A stretch of 64,000 nt of DNA from JAUIIK01 sp963745675 (GTDB taxonomy: Bacteria > Chloroflexota > Chloroflexia > Thermomicrobiales > CFX8), in assembly GCA_963745675.1 (NCBI GenBank), contig CAVUYM010000008.1, positions 62,001-126,000 of the forward strand, in the 5' to 3' direction. Each line of letters opens with the position of its first letter. Position 1 is the stretch's first letter. The notes under the pieces are model-generated. The model did not search any database. It had not been told where the DNA came from and saw nothing but the letters and a program-made list of their open reading frames with translations. Both the position numbers and the translations under genes were made by a program. Shown here piece after piece: positions 8,686-16,943 of the stretch.

Positions 8686-9127
8686 ATGAGCACTACCCGA
8701 CGACCAGAAGCCTATCCAGAACCGACGGATTTCGATTTTTCCGAATCAACGGATTTCGGGAAGTCGCACGCCGACGATTCTTCGGGCGTGGTGGATGCCG
8801 TCAAGGACCAGAAAGACAGAGCCGCCTCCGCGCTTGGCACGGCGGTCGATAAAGCGGACGAACAACGTGATCGAGCCGCAACGGGTGTCGAAAGCGCTGC
8901 CGACCGTATTCGCGAACACGCAGGCGATCATTCCCGGTGGCGAGAAGACAACGAAAGCGGCTCAAGGCGCGGCCGATCAGATGGAGAAAGCCGCCGGATA
9001 CTTGCGCGATCACGACGTGTCGTCGATGGGCGAAGACGTTGTAGAGCTGGTGAAGTCGCATCCCAAAGAGTCCATCGTGGTGGCCCTGGCAGCCGGATTG
9101 CTCCTGGGCCGGGCGCTCCGGTCATAG
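8686..9127 (+). CDS. DUF883-like membrane-anchored stress protein, frameshifted near 8915
   Basis: The N-terminal part (8686 to about 8915) is a hydrophilic, charged, Ala-rich helix (AVKDQKDRAASALGTAVDKADEQRDRAATGVESAADRIREHA). It then shifts frame into QAIIPGGEKTTKAAQGAADQ...DVVELVKSHPKES followed by a single short hydrophobic glycine-containing helix VVALAAGLLLGRALRS at the very end. A long amphipathic domain with one C-terminal membrane anchor is the architecture of DUF883/ElaB-YqjD-like proteins. AGAAGGAAA precedes the ATG. It leads a co-directional set of four envelope proteins ending at 10368. The break is a one- or two-base loss, probably technical. Confidence 0.6.
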
Positions 9128-9157
9128 ACCGGCTGCGCCTACTGCGAGGAGGATGAG

Positions 9158-9556
9158 ATGACCGATAGAGTCCGTGATGATCGTTCGCTCAGTCAGCTGC
9201 TTGGTGATTCTGTACAGAACATCCAGGACATCCTTCGGTCCGAGCTTCAACTGGCCAAGATTGAAGTCATGGAAGAGGCGAAGAGCGGCTTACGCGCAGC
9301 AGGCTTGCTGATCGCCGGCGCAGTTCTTGCAGTCCTCGCTTTGGAATTCTTGCTCTTTACCGTGATCTGGATTCTGGACGCGTTCGTCATGTCGCTATGG
9401 CTTGCCGGGGTGGTGGTCACGATCCCTGTGATAGTGGCCGCCGCAGTTCTTATCCTGGTCGGCAAAGCACGGCTTCAGGCTTTGAATCCAACACCCGAAT
9501 TAACCCTTGAAAGTGTGAAGGAGAACGTCGAATGGGTGAAACAGCAGACTCCCTGA
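9158..9556 (+). CDS. Phage-holin-family / putative superfamily III holin-like membrane protein
   Basis: This 132-residue protein has an N-terminal amphipathic helix (LGDSVQNIQDILRSELQLAKIEVMEEAK) and two strong transmembrane helices (about 48-75 and 80-103), then a short tail. This is the actinobacterial/chloroflexal 'phage holin family' (PF07332-like), which is chromosomal, found beside DUF3618 genes, and not evidence of a prophage. GGAGGATGAG precedes the ATG. Its stop overlaps the next gene by 25 bases, so the two are co-translated. Role: membrane stress or curvature sensing is only inferred from family context. Confidence 0.75.
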   Translation: MTDRVRDDRSLSQLLGDSVQNIQDILRSELQLAKIEVMEEAKSGLRAAGLLIAGAVLAVLALEFLLFTVIWILDAFVMSLWLAGVVVTIPVIVAAAVLILVGKARLQALNPTPELTLESVKENVEWVKQQTP

Positions 9557-10032
9557 GACAGCAAATTGATGACCAGCGCTCGCATCTGACTGAGAACGTA
9601 GAGGAATTGGAAGAGCGTGCGCGAGCTATGACCGACTGGGAGCAGCAATTCCGGGAGCGACCGGAGATGTTCCTCGGGGCGGCACTCGCGGGCGGTGTCT
9701 TGTTGGGGGCGCTCTTTGGCGGAGGATCGTCCAAGAGTGGCGAGCAGCCCTACTACTACGATCCTCAGGATTCCGAGCGCAACCTGTCCAATGGATCCCA
9801 TGACACGTCATCCGCGGGCCGGGAAGTCGGTCGAAATCGAGCGAGTAGCAAGCTGGACGATATTCAGGGCGCACTCATTAGTGTTGCGGCGACGAAGCTG
9901 GAAGAGATCGTGCGCGAGGCAATTCCCGGATTCGGAACTGAAATCAGCCGGGTGCGATCGGGCCAGGACTCCGCTCAGCGCAGTGATCCTCCCACCCCGG
10001 CGAACGAGAATCTGGCGCTGAGTCGAGCATAG
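9532..10032 (+). CDS. DUF3618-family membrane protein
   Basis: The N-terminus ADSLRQQIDDQRSHLTENVEELEERARAMTDWEQQFRERP is the DUF3618 signature: a charged helix that begins with ET-x-LR-x-xI-x-x-xR-x-x-L. It is followed by one membrane segment (MFLGAALAGGVLLGALFGGG, residues 46-65) and a disordered charged tail. The ATG lies inside the preceding holin-like gene, a 25-base overlap. The family partners with phage-holin-like proteins in many GC-rich genomes; its molecular role is unknown. Confidence 0.75.
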   Translation: MGETADSLRQQIDDQRSHLTENVEELEERARAMTDWEQQFRERPEMFLGAALAGGVLLGALFGGGSSKSGEQPYYYDPQDSERNLSNGSHDTSSAGREVGRNRASSKLDDIQGALISVAATKLEEIVREAIPGFGTEISRVRSGQDSAQRSDPPTPANENLALSRA

Positions 10033-10104
10033 TTGTCATTCGAAGTACTGAGTCTATATGTAATGGGCAGCGGGTTTACCCGTGCCTGGAGAAGGAAATC
10101 AATC

Positions 10105-10368
10105 ATGTCGATCATCGCGTGGATTGTTATTGGAGCGCTTGCTGGATGGCTGGCAAGTGTCGTTACTGGCCGAAATAAGGAAATGGGTTGGTTGGCAAAC
10201 ATCCTCGTCGGTATCGTCGGCGCAATCGTCGGCGGTCTGATCATGACCCTGCTCGGAAGTGGTGGCGTATCAGGATTCAACCTCTTCAGCATTTTGGTCG
10301 CATTCGGTGGTGCGGTCGTGGTGCTGCTACTCGTGAACATGGTGCGTGGACGCCCTTCCCGAGTGTAA
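10105..10368 (+). CDS. GlsB/YeaQ/YmgE-family stress response membrane protein
   Basis: An 87-residue protein with three transmembrane helices: IIAWIVIGALAGWLASVV, MGWLANILVGIVGAIVGGLIMTLLG and FSILVAFGGAVVVLLLVNMV. It matches the GlsB/YeaQ family (transglycosylase-associated protein), small glycine-rich inner-membrane proteins often induced by stress. I chose the ATG at 10105 because AGAAGGAA lies just upstream and the family starts here; an in-frame ATG at 10033 would add an unlikely 24-residue leader. Immediately downstream is copy 4 of the sigma gene end. Confidence 0.88.
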   Translation: MSIIAWIVIGALAGWLASVVTGRNKEMGWLANILVGIVGAIVGGLIMTLLGSGGVSGFNLFSILVAFGGAVVVLLLVNMVRGRPSRV

Positions 10369-10372
10369 GCGG

Positions 10373-10473
10373 CGCTCCGATCCCGTCGAGCTCTCGACCG
10401 CGGCCTAGCAGCTAGGCAACTCAGCACGAATCAACAATCGCCCTCTCCGGAAACGGGGAGGGCGGTTTGTTGC
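10373..10473 (+). pseudogene. Remnant copy 4 of the sigma 3' end with intact terminator
   Basis: From 10384, 24 bases including the old stop region are identical to the sigma gene end, and the hairpin plus T-tail at 10439-10473 is identical over 33 bases to the sigma terminator. A diverged piece of the preceding codons starts near 10373. It begins five bases after the GlsB-type gene, so the hairpin now terminates that operon. Confidence 0.8.
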
Positions 10474-10493
10474 AGCCTGCTCGAACTTGCCGC

Positions 10494-10931
10494 TTAGCTA
10501 CGGTTGAACAGAGGTGTGGCTGTACCGGTCTCAGCGTAGGTCTTGAGCACACCGAGCAGCTGTCCCCAGGTGTAGGCCGTTGAGGGCAGGCCTTCGTCGC
10601 CGTCTGCGAAGCCGTCGTGCAGGAAGCGGACTTTCGTGGATGACCCGTCCGGATCGGGCGTCAAGGTCCAGGAGATGGTCGTATTCAACCAGTGGTCGGG
10701 GATCTCACCGACCGAGGTCCACTGGACAAGCTCCGGGCTCGCCGCGTCAACGCGCAGCTTGAAACGTGCTGGCGCGGCGGGAGCGAAGCCGAGGTCCAGG
10801 GTTGATCCCACGCCACCGTCGAACTCCACGTCGTCTGTCCACCAGGTGGCGATACCTTCCTGCGAATCCAACGCTTTTGCAATGACATCGGGGCTTGCGC
10901 CGACGTTGACGTCGAAGATAATTCGATCCAT
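10494..10931 (-). CDS. SRPBCC/AHSA1-domain protein
   Basis: A 145-residue START-like (Aha1 C-terminal type) protein: FDVNVGASPDVIAKALDSQEGIATWWTDDVE, a beta-rich middle and the closing helix AYTWGQLLGVLKTYAETG. Such proteins form a ligand pocket; the ligand is unknown. I chose the ATG at 10931 with GAGGAAG upstream, not the one at 11000. It is divergent from an ArsR gene, which itself is coupled to a second SRPBCC gene. The shared intergenic region carries the likely ArsR operators, so this gene is probably under the same repressor. Confidence 0.85.
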   Translation of the reverse strand: MDRIIFDVNVGASPDVIAKALDSQEGIATWWTDDVEFDGGVGSTLDLGFAPAAPARFKLRVDAASPELVQWTSVGEIPDHWLNTTISWTLTPDPDGSSTKVRFLHDGFADGDEGLPSTAYTWGQLLGVLKTYAETGTATPLFNRS

Positions 10932-10943
10932 GGCATCTTCCTC

Positions 10944-11018
10944 ATTCAAGTAGTCACTAAAACGACACGGTGCTAACCTTACTTGGATTGCGAGTTTCAT
11001 TCAAGTAATGACTTAAAT
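10944..11018. promoter_or_regulatory. Probable ArsR-type operator pair in divergent promoter
   Basis: ATTCAAGTAATGACTTAAAT at 10999-11018 is a palindrome (ATTCAAGT against ACTTAAAT, one mismatch) with the size expected for an ArsR dimer site. A second, half-conserved copy, ATTCAAGTAGTCACT, is at 10944-10958. Both lie between the divergent starts at 10931 and 11027, the first only eight bases from the ArsR start. Binding is inferred. Confidence 0.6.
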
Positions 11019-11026
11019 GAGTACTC

Positions 11027-11344
11027 ATGGATACATTCCTGTTAGTAGCCGAACCAAGGCGCCGTGAAATCCTTCGACTGGTCTGGGACCACGAGATGGC
11101 CGTTGGTGACATCGCCAATCAGGTCGACGTCAGCATGGCCGCCGTTTCGCAACATCTCGCCACGTTGAAACAGGCGGGTTTCGTCTCGGTACGTGTCGAT
11201 GGCAAACGACGGCTTTACCAGGCAGATCGTGACGCGCTCGCCGAACTGGTGCCGATGCTCCGATTGATGTGGCAGGCAGATCTCGACAAACTCGCGGAAG
11301 CTGCTGAGAAGGCTCACCGGCGAGATATTGAGGAAAAAGCATGA
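11027..11344 (+). CDS. ArsR-family winged-helix repressor
   Basis: A 105-residue regulator: FLLVAEPRRREILRLVWDHEMAVGDIANQVDVSMAAVSQHLATLKQAG contains the full ArsR helix-turn-helix, followed by the wing VSVRVDGKRRLYQ. No CxC metal-binding motif is present (there is no cysteine), so it belongs to the non-metal group usually paired with SRPBCC proteins. Its stop overlaps the start of the next gene in ATGA, showing coupling. It probably represses itself, the downstream SRPBCC gene and the divergent one. Confidence 0.9.
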   Translation: MDTFLLVAEPRRREILRLVWDHEMAVGDIANQVDVSMAAVSQHLATLKQAGFVSVRVDGKRRLYQADRDALAELVPMLRLMWQADLDKLAEAAEKAHRRDIEEKA

Positions 11345-11778
11345 AAGAAATTCTCGTCGTCGTGGAGCGGCACATCGCAGCCCCTCCGGAGACGATCTTT
11401 GGCTACCTGGTCGACGAAGATCGCTGGCTTCAGTGGCAGGGTACGGAAGCTGATATCGACCCCACACCGGGCGGGATCCATCGGGTCAATCTTCGTGGCG
11501 ACGGTTTTGCTTCCGGCAATTATGTTGAGATAGTGCCCTTTCGCAAGGTTTCATTCACCTGGGGCTTCGAGGACCCGAATAGCCCAATCCAGCCCGGAAC
11601 AACCCTTGTAGAGATCGAGCTCATTCCCGACGAACAAGGAACGCTCCTGCGTCTGAGCCATTCGAAGATTCCAGGCGGCTCCGATTCCATCGAGCAGGGC
11701 TGGAACCACTTCCTCGATCGCCTCCTCGTCGTTTCGGAAGGACGGGACCCTGGCCCCGATCCGCACCGCATAGGATGA
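11341..11778 (+). CDS. SRPBCC-domain protein coupled to ArsR
   Basis: A 145-residue START-like protein beginning ERHIAAPPETIFGYLVDEDRWLQWQG and ending in the helix GWNHFLDRLLVVSEG. It is the second SRPBCC protein of this unit and only distantly like the divergent one. ArsR-SRPBCC pairs are common in Actinobacteria and Chloroflexota, where the SRPBCC protein is thought to bind a small hydrophobic ligand. It overlaps the regulator gene by four bases. Confidence 0.87.
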   Translation: MKEILVVVERHIAAPPETIFGYLVDEDRWLQWQGTEADIDPTPGGIHRVNLRGDGFASGNYVEIVPFRKVSFTWGFEDPNSPIQPGTTLVEIELIPDEQGTLLRLSHSKIPGGSDSIEQGWNHFLDRLLVVSEGRDPGPDPHRIG

Positions 11779-11937
11779 CGAACGCCACAATGTGGACGTA
11801 GTTGCCTTCGCTCCGGCAGCAGCGACGCGCTAAGTTGGACGAACGCTGTGAGCAGACCGCTTGCCAGGCCGATACCGGTAAGGCGGAATGGCCGTAGAAG
11901 CAGTGGGCTATAGTCTGTCGATGAATGCTCGCATGGT

Positions 11938-14077
11938 TCAGCTGCCCTGCCCGCTAGTAGCGCAGTCATAGAGCGTGCCACCCAGCGTGGTGCTGGAGCC
12001 GTAATCACTCGCCGGAACGATCGAGCAGGTCTCAGATACCCAGCTGGTGATATTGCTCTGGGTATCTCCGCCACCGCCCGGGAAACCGCCATCGTCACTG
12101 GCCGGGGGGCGTCCATAGCCTTCATCTCCGCCGGCGCCCAATGGCGGGGCAAGGCCCGGGCTTCCGGGTGCGGCGCCGGGAGGAACGCGACCTCCGTCGC
12201 CAGTTGCGTTCGGGTCGGACGCATCGCCGGTGAGGCGGATACGCCCATCGGGGCCGCCCGGCTCGCCACTATCGTTGAACAGGAAGAAGCGCACCGTGCC
12301 GCCGGCTACGAGGTCGGCCAGTTCGTCGGTCGACAGAATCGGATCGCGGCCGCTGAAACCGCCCAGCGCCATGACGGGCTCGCCCGTCTCAATGATGATT
12401 GGTGACGCTGAATGCGAGGAGGAGACGGCGACGAGATACTCTGCCGAGCCACGGTTGGCTTGCAGGTAGGCGATCAGGCTCTCATCGACTTGCTGCTCGA
12501 TATCACCTACCGGTCCACCGCCGCAAGTCGGTAGCCGCTCGTTGAATCGCTAGGTCCGGCGGCCGGTAGTGCTGCGCTGGGTGTGGCGTACATCGAATAA
12601 CCTCCCCAGATCGCCGGGGTGGCCAGTAATGCAGCGAGCGCCACGACCGTTGCCGCTAGAACGACGCGTTGCGGCGCGAAGCGCGGGATGAGCCAGCCGG
12701 CGAGCAGCGCGACAGCTCCGATGAGCGTTCCGCCAACGATTACCGGCATCAAGCGGTCGAACCAGGTGCTGTAATCGCGTAGCAGGTAGAGCTGCAATCC
12801 GGCGGTGGCGACCAGCGCCGACGGCAGCATCGAAGCGTCGCCAACCGCGCCGCTGGTACTCGCGCCAGAGCGCGACGACGCCTATCCCTGCCAGTGCCGC
12901 AATTGCTGGCGCGATCGTGACCAGGTAGTAGCGGTGATAGAAGCTGGCGATGCTGAAGAAAACGGCACAGGTGATGAGCCAGACACCCCAGAAGGCGACC
13001 GACTGTTGTTCTGGGCTGAGCGGCAGCCGCCGTCGAAAGCGAGTTTGCATTGACCCGGCGACGATGCCGATCAGCGCCAGTGGCAGCAGCCAGCTCGCCT
13101 GCCCTCCAAGTTGGTGGTCGATCAGGCGCAAGAAACCCTCAGGGCCATTCTCGTTGACACCGCCAACGCCGCCACCGCCTCCCGCGGGGGCCTGTCCGCC
13201 GTCACTATTGCTGAATGGATTGATCCCGAGCAGCCGTTGCAGGCCGTTGTAACCCAGCGCTAGCTCCAGCGCGCTATTGGTATCGCTGCTGCCGATGTAC
13301 GGGCGCTCGTCGCTCGGGATGAGATCGACGACCGTTACCCAGGAGAGGGACACGATAAGGAGCACGAAGGCGGCCAGCGCGCCATGTCCAACGAGTTTCC
13401 AGCCACGTGTGCGGGTGCCGGCGAGGTAAAGGATGCCGAGGGCCGGAAGAATCAGATAGGCCTGGAGCATCTTGATGTTGAAACCCAGCCCGACCAACGC
13501 CATGCTGGCCAGCAGCCAGCGCAAGCCGGTGGGTCTCGATGGCGCGGAACATCGCCCAGCTCGCCGCCAGCAGCGTCAATATGAGCAGGCTATCAATCGT
13601 GTTGCTGCGTCCGACGACGATCGTGATGGGCGTCAGAGCCAGCGCTGCGGCGGCGATGACACCCGCCCAGACGCCCCAGACGCGGCGGATAAGCACGTAG
13701 AGCAATGCGACCGACAGGACGGTTGCGATTGCTTCAGGCAGAAGTAGGCTGACGCCGCTGAATCCGAAGAGTTTCGCGCTCGCGGCCTGGAGCCAGAAAC
13801 CGAGTGGCGGTTTATCGACGGTGACGAAGCCCCCGGGATCGTAAGACGCAAAGAAGAAGTTATGCCAGCTGGTGAGCATGCTGCGAACGGTCGCGGCGTA
13901 GTACTCGTTGCCGTAGCCGACCCGGCTGAGCCGGAAGACTTCGAGGCCAAGTGAGAGCAGGAGCACCGCTCCGAGAGCGAGGCGGTGTGGCAGCGCAGCC
14001 GCTGTTAGTTTTGAAATGCGCCACTGGCTCAGGGACTCTGGTTGAGCTACTTCGTCGCCCGTCATCGTCCGCGACAT
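11938..14077 (-). CDS. GT39-family membrane glycosyltransferase, broken by about three frameshifts
   Basis: Four overlapping open frames assemble into one integral membrane glycosyltransferase of the ArnT/PMT (GT39) type. The first (from 14077) has the family's GNEYYAATVRSMLTSWHNFF, an extracytoplasmic loop with VTVDKPPLGFW, and several helices. The middle pieces carry SFYHRYYLVTIAPAIAAL and further helices. The last (to 11938) is a soluble domain with MALGGFSGRDPIL and a Gly/Pro-rich low-complexity stretch. Breaks are near 13530, 12840 and 12510. Such enzymes use polyprenyl-phosphate sugars to modify proteins or lipids outside the membrane. The ATG at 14077 is favoured over upstream frames. 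The breaks look like indel errors, since both ends are well conserved. Confidence 0.78.
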
Positions 14078-14323
14078 GGGACCACCTGTTTCACTGACAA
14101 TTCCCAAACTCGTTGGGTGACTTCGTGCAGGGCCACCGCCCAGTTCGCCGACCAATGTGGATCATGCGTAATCTGGCCTACAACCCATCTAACGGGCCAA
14201 CCCTGAAGACCTCGTTAAGGGAAGCTGGGAATTCTCTGTGAAGCTGGGTTTGCGCTGAGATTGGTGGCAGTAACCGTCACGTAGCGACAAGAAGTATTGA
14301 ATCCGCCGCAATCCAGCGCTGCT

Positions 14324-14971
14324 CTATTCGATCTGCCAGACGATCTCCATATAGACCGAGAACTCGGCGTCATCGGGGTTGATCGGGACGTCCGGGGGAG
14401 CATCCATCGATTTGTATGAGGCTGCCATCGAACGCAGCTCATGCCGCTCGACCTCGACTGGCTCGCGACTCGTCTCGCGTATCGAGACGACCGCTCCAAG
14501 CGTTGCGCCAGCCAGGCGCGCCAGTTCGTCTGCCTTGTGGCGAGCGTTCTCGAATGCTCGTTCGCGGGCGCGGTCGATTGCTGGACTCGGATTCTCGACG
14601 CTAAAGGCGACACCGTTGACATCGTCAGCGCCAGCGTGGATGGCGATCGACAGTAGTTCTCCGGTGCGTGCGATTTCGCGGACCGTGATCGAAAGATCGT
14701 GGCTGACCTGATAGCCCCGGAATGTCCTGCGACCATCGACGTGATCGTAGACAGTGGTGATCGAGAACCAGCCGAGGGTGATGTCGTCCTCAGCGACTCC
14801 CGCATCCTGAAGCGCTTTCTGAACCGCCGTAATGCGCTCGTTCGACGCCCGTAACGCCCATTCCGTATCGCGATTCGTTACCCGCACGCCGAGACGCAGG
14901 TGTCCGAGGTCAGGCGGGGCGCTCACCTCGCCATGTCCGGAGACGGTAATCGTCCGTTGATTTGTTTCCAT
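14324..14971 (-). CDS. SIMPL (DUF541) domain protein without signal peptide
   Basis: A 215-residue protein consisting of one SIMPL domain: ITVSGHGEVSAPPDLGHLRLGVRV near the start, DITLGWFSITTVYD, GYQVSHDLSITVREIARTGELLSIAIHAGADDVNGVAF and the Ala-rich RARERAFENARHKADELARLAGA helix. GGAGGA lies just before the ATG at 14971. Unlike its neighbour at 15178 it has no export signal, so it should be cytoplasmic. The two are paralogues in tandem with about the same residue spacing. SIMPL domains occur in periplasmic stress proteins such as E. coli YggE; the biochemical role is not known. Confidence 0.87.
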   Translation of the reverse strand: METNQRTITVSGHGEVSAPPDLGHLRLGVRVTNRDTEWALRASNERITAVQKALQDAGVAEDDITLGWFSITTVYDHVDGRRTFRGYQVSHDLSITVREIARTGELLSIAIHAGADDVNGVAFSVENPSPAIDRARERAFENARHKADELARLAGATLGAVVSIRETSREPVEVERHELRSMAASYKSMDAPPDVPINPDDAEFSVYMEIVWQIE

Positions 14972-15117
14972 CAGTCCTCCAATTGTTACCGGGGAAAGTT
15001 GCGGGTGCGAAAACATACTCGAGGAAGTGCCGTGACTCCTCCGCTCATCGCATTACCACGTCACGATACACGATGGGGAAGAACGAAGCTCCACATTGAT
15101 CAGCCTGTTGCGCGAAA

Positions 15118-15141
15118 CGAGGCGCCTCTTGGGGCGCCTCG
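15118..15141 (-). terminator. Intrinsic terminator between the two SIMPL genes
   Basis: CGAGGCGCC and GGCGCCTCG form a nine-base-pair hairpin with a short loop; on the minus strand it is followed by TTTCGCG. It ends the upstream SIMPL transcript (15178-15924), so the two paralogues are probably transcribed separately. Confidence 0.75.
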
Positions 15142-15177
15142 TCGTCGGTATAGCGTTGGATGCGACTATCGCAGGGG

Positions 15178-15924
15178 TTAGTTGAGTTCCCAGACAACCT
15201 GTACATCGACGCTGAAGGTCGTGGCGCCGGGATTGATCGGCACGGCTGCGATCGCGTCTTCAGCCCCACCGGCAGCGCCATAGTTGTAGGAGTCGACTGG
15301 CCCGGGCGTGTAGGAATTCTCGGAGATCGAGACGATCGCGCCGAGACTACCGTCGGAAAGACGGGCGAGTTCACCAGCCTTGTGCTGGGCGTTCTCGAAG
15401 GCGCGTTCGCGGGCCTGATCCAGGACCGGCGAAGGATCCTCGACGCCAAAGGTGACGCTGTTGACCACGTTCGCGCCGGCTTCGACTGCCGTCGAAAGCG
15501 CCGAGCCTGTCTGGTCGATGTCACGGACCGTGACCGCAAGCTGGTGGCTAACCCGAAAGCCCTGCAATTCCGGCGTGTCATTCTTGTAGTCATACTCCGG
15601 CCAGATCGAGAAGTAGCCGAGCGTTATGTCGTCTTCTGCGATACCGTCCGCGATCAGCGCCGCTGTTACCGCGCTAACCGTTGCAGTCGATTCGGACAGC
15701 GCGGCGTCGGCGGTCTCCGCTGTCACTTCGACGCCCACTGAGAAATAGCCGGTATCGGGCTCGACCGACACCTGTCCATTGCCGGAGACGCTTACTGTAC
15801 GCTGCGTCGTATCCGTTTGGGCGACCGCGCCCTGATCTCCGCCCTGAAGTGCCAGCGCGGCAAACGCTCCGACGGCGACAATTACCGCCAGCGCCAGGGC
15901 GCTTCCCATCCATCGTTTTGTCAT
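15178..15924 (-). CDS. Exported SIMPL (DUF541) domain protein
   Basis: A 248-residue protein with a signal peptide (KRWMGSALALAVIVAVGAFAALAL, then a polar stretch with AVAQ) and a SIMPL domain: VSVSGNGQVSVEPDTGYFSVGVEV, DDITLGYFSIWPEYDY, GFRVSHQLAVTVRDIDQTGSALSTAVEAGANVVN, and RARERAFENAQHKAGELARLSDG. It is the exported twin of the cytoplasmic SIMPL protein downstream. Just upstream sits an ECF sigma/anti-sigma pair on the same strand, so the group may form an envelope-stress regulon; co-transcription with the anti-sigma gene is possible because the gap is only 57 bases. Confidence 0.88.
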   Translation of the reverse strand: MTKRWMGSALALAVIVAVGAFAALALQGGDQGAVAQTDTTQRTVSVSGNGQVSVEPDTGYFSVGVEVTAETADAALSESTATVSAVTAALIADGIAEDDITLGYFSIWPEYDYKNDTPELQGFRVSHQLAVTVRDIDQTGSALSTAVEAGANVVNSVTFGVEDPSPVLDQARERAFENAQHKAGELARLSDGSLGAIVSISENSYTPGPVDSYNYGAAGGAEDAIAAVPINPGATTFSVDVQVVWELN

Positions 15925-15981
15925 GTGCTCAACCTCTCTCTATCTAATACCTAATCGACCCGGCTAATCGCTTGCGGACCT

Positions 15982-16857
15982 TTAGGAAGCTCTGCCAAAA
16001 CGGGACAGAACGACCATCGCGGTGATGAGCAGGCCAAGGACGATAACCAGACTGAATTCCGCGATTCGCCAGAGCCTGCGATCTGACGATTCGTTCTCGA
16101 CGGAAGCTTCGTCGGCGTCGAAGGCAAGGGTGCTTTCAGCGATCGCGGAATCATCCGAACTTGAATCAGGGGTTTCGGATACTACCGTGGGTGCGGTGTT
16201 GGTTGCGCCATCGAGTGGCTCGGCATCTTCGGTACCGGATGCCGGGGCGAGAGCCGCCGCACCAGAGACTCCTTGATCGTCCGTAGCGTCACTGGTCGCT
16301 TCCGACGTTACGACGCTGGGGGCTTCCGCACCGCCTCCGGCGTCACTGCCGGAATCATCGTCAGTCGCTTTCATATTCGCAGCGCCGGTACCTGCCTCTT
16401 CGCCGGCTTGCCTGCTCACGAATTCCGACTGCTCCGCCTGATAGGTATCGTTCGAATTGACCGGACCCGAGAAGACACTGTTGAGGACCAGATCGGCCCC
16501 GAGAACGAAGACAAAGAGGACTGCCGCTGCGGCTGTCGCCCAGCGCACTGTTGCTGCCTGGCGAACGTACCAGGCGCTCGTCTCCTGAAGGACAACCGGT
16601 TCCGGCGCACCTATCATCTCGGCGGTGAGGTGATACGAGCGGGGCGCCTCGATCGGGTCGAGGCTTCGCAGCCCTGCCTGGATGATCTCCAACTCGGCGT
16701 GAATTTGCCGTGCTGTGGGATCTGCGTCAAGCAGCAGTTCAACCCCGGCCAGTTCCTCGCTGGACAGGCTATCCCGGTCATCCAGGTAGGCCGAGATCAA
16801 CTCGGCCAGTGGCCGGTTTTCATCCAATTCTCGGTTGTGTCGACGTTCGTCGCTCAT
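15982..16857 (-). CDS. Membrane anti-sigma factor, two-helix type
   Basis: This 291-residue protein has an N-terminal cytoplasmic part with a short zinc-less anti-sigma-like helix (LAELISAYLDDRDSLSSEELAGVELLLDADP), a membrane helix at about 105-127, a long acidic, Ser/Thr/Ala-rich disordered segment (about 130-260) and a second membrane helix at about 265-286. There is no HxxxCxxC zinc motif. The gene lies 86 bases after the ECF sigma gene on the same strand, the standard arrangement for a sigma/anti-sigma pair. The long acidic extracytoplasmic part, anchored at both ends, could be the sensor or a proteolysis site; that is inference. Confidence 0.75.
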   Translation of the reverse strand: MSDERRHNRELDENRPLAELISAYLDDRDSLSSEELAGVELLLDADPTARQIHAELEIIQAGLRSLDPIEAPRSYHLTAEMIGAPEPVVLQETSAWYVRQAATVRWATAAAAVLFVFVLGADLVLNSVFSGPVNSNDTYQAEQSEFVSRQAGEEAGTGAANMKATDDDSGSDAGGGAEAPSVVTSEATSDATDDQGVSGAAALAPASGTEDAEPLDGATNTAPTVVSETPDSSSDDSAIAESTLAFDADEASVENESSDRRLWRIAEFSLVIVLGLLITAMVVLSRFGRAS

Positions 16858-16943
16858 CGACGGTAGCCTCCACGCTGGCGAAAGCGTCCCATGACGTCTC
16901 CGTTTGGCGGTCCCATTGTTGGTCCGCTCTCATCATCGCTGGT

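Noticed and set aside
9158..9556. Prophage remnant based on a 'holin' protein
   Set aside because: The protein is of the chromosomal holin-like family associated with DUF3618; no endolysin, portal, tail or integrase gene lies nearby.
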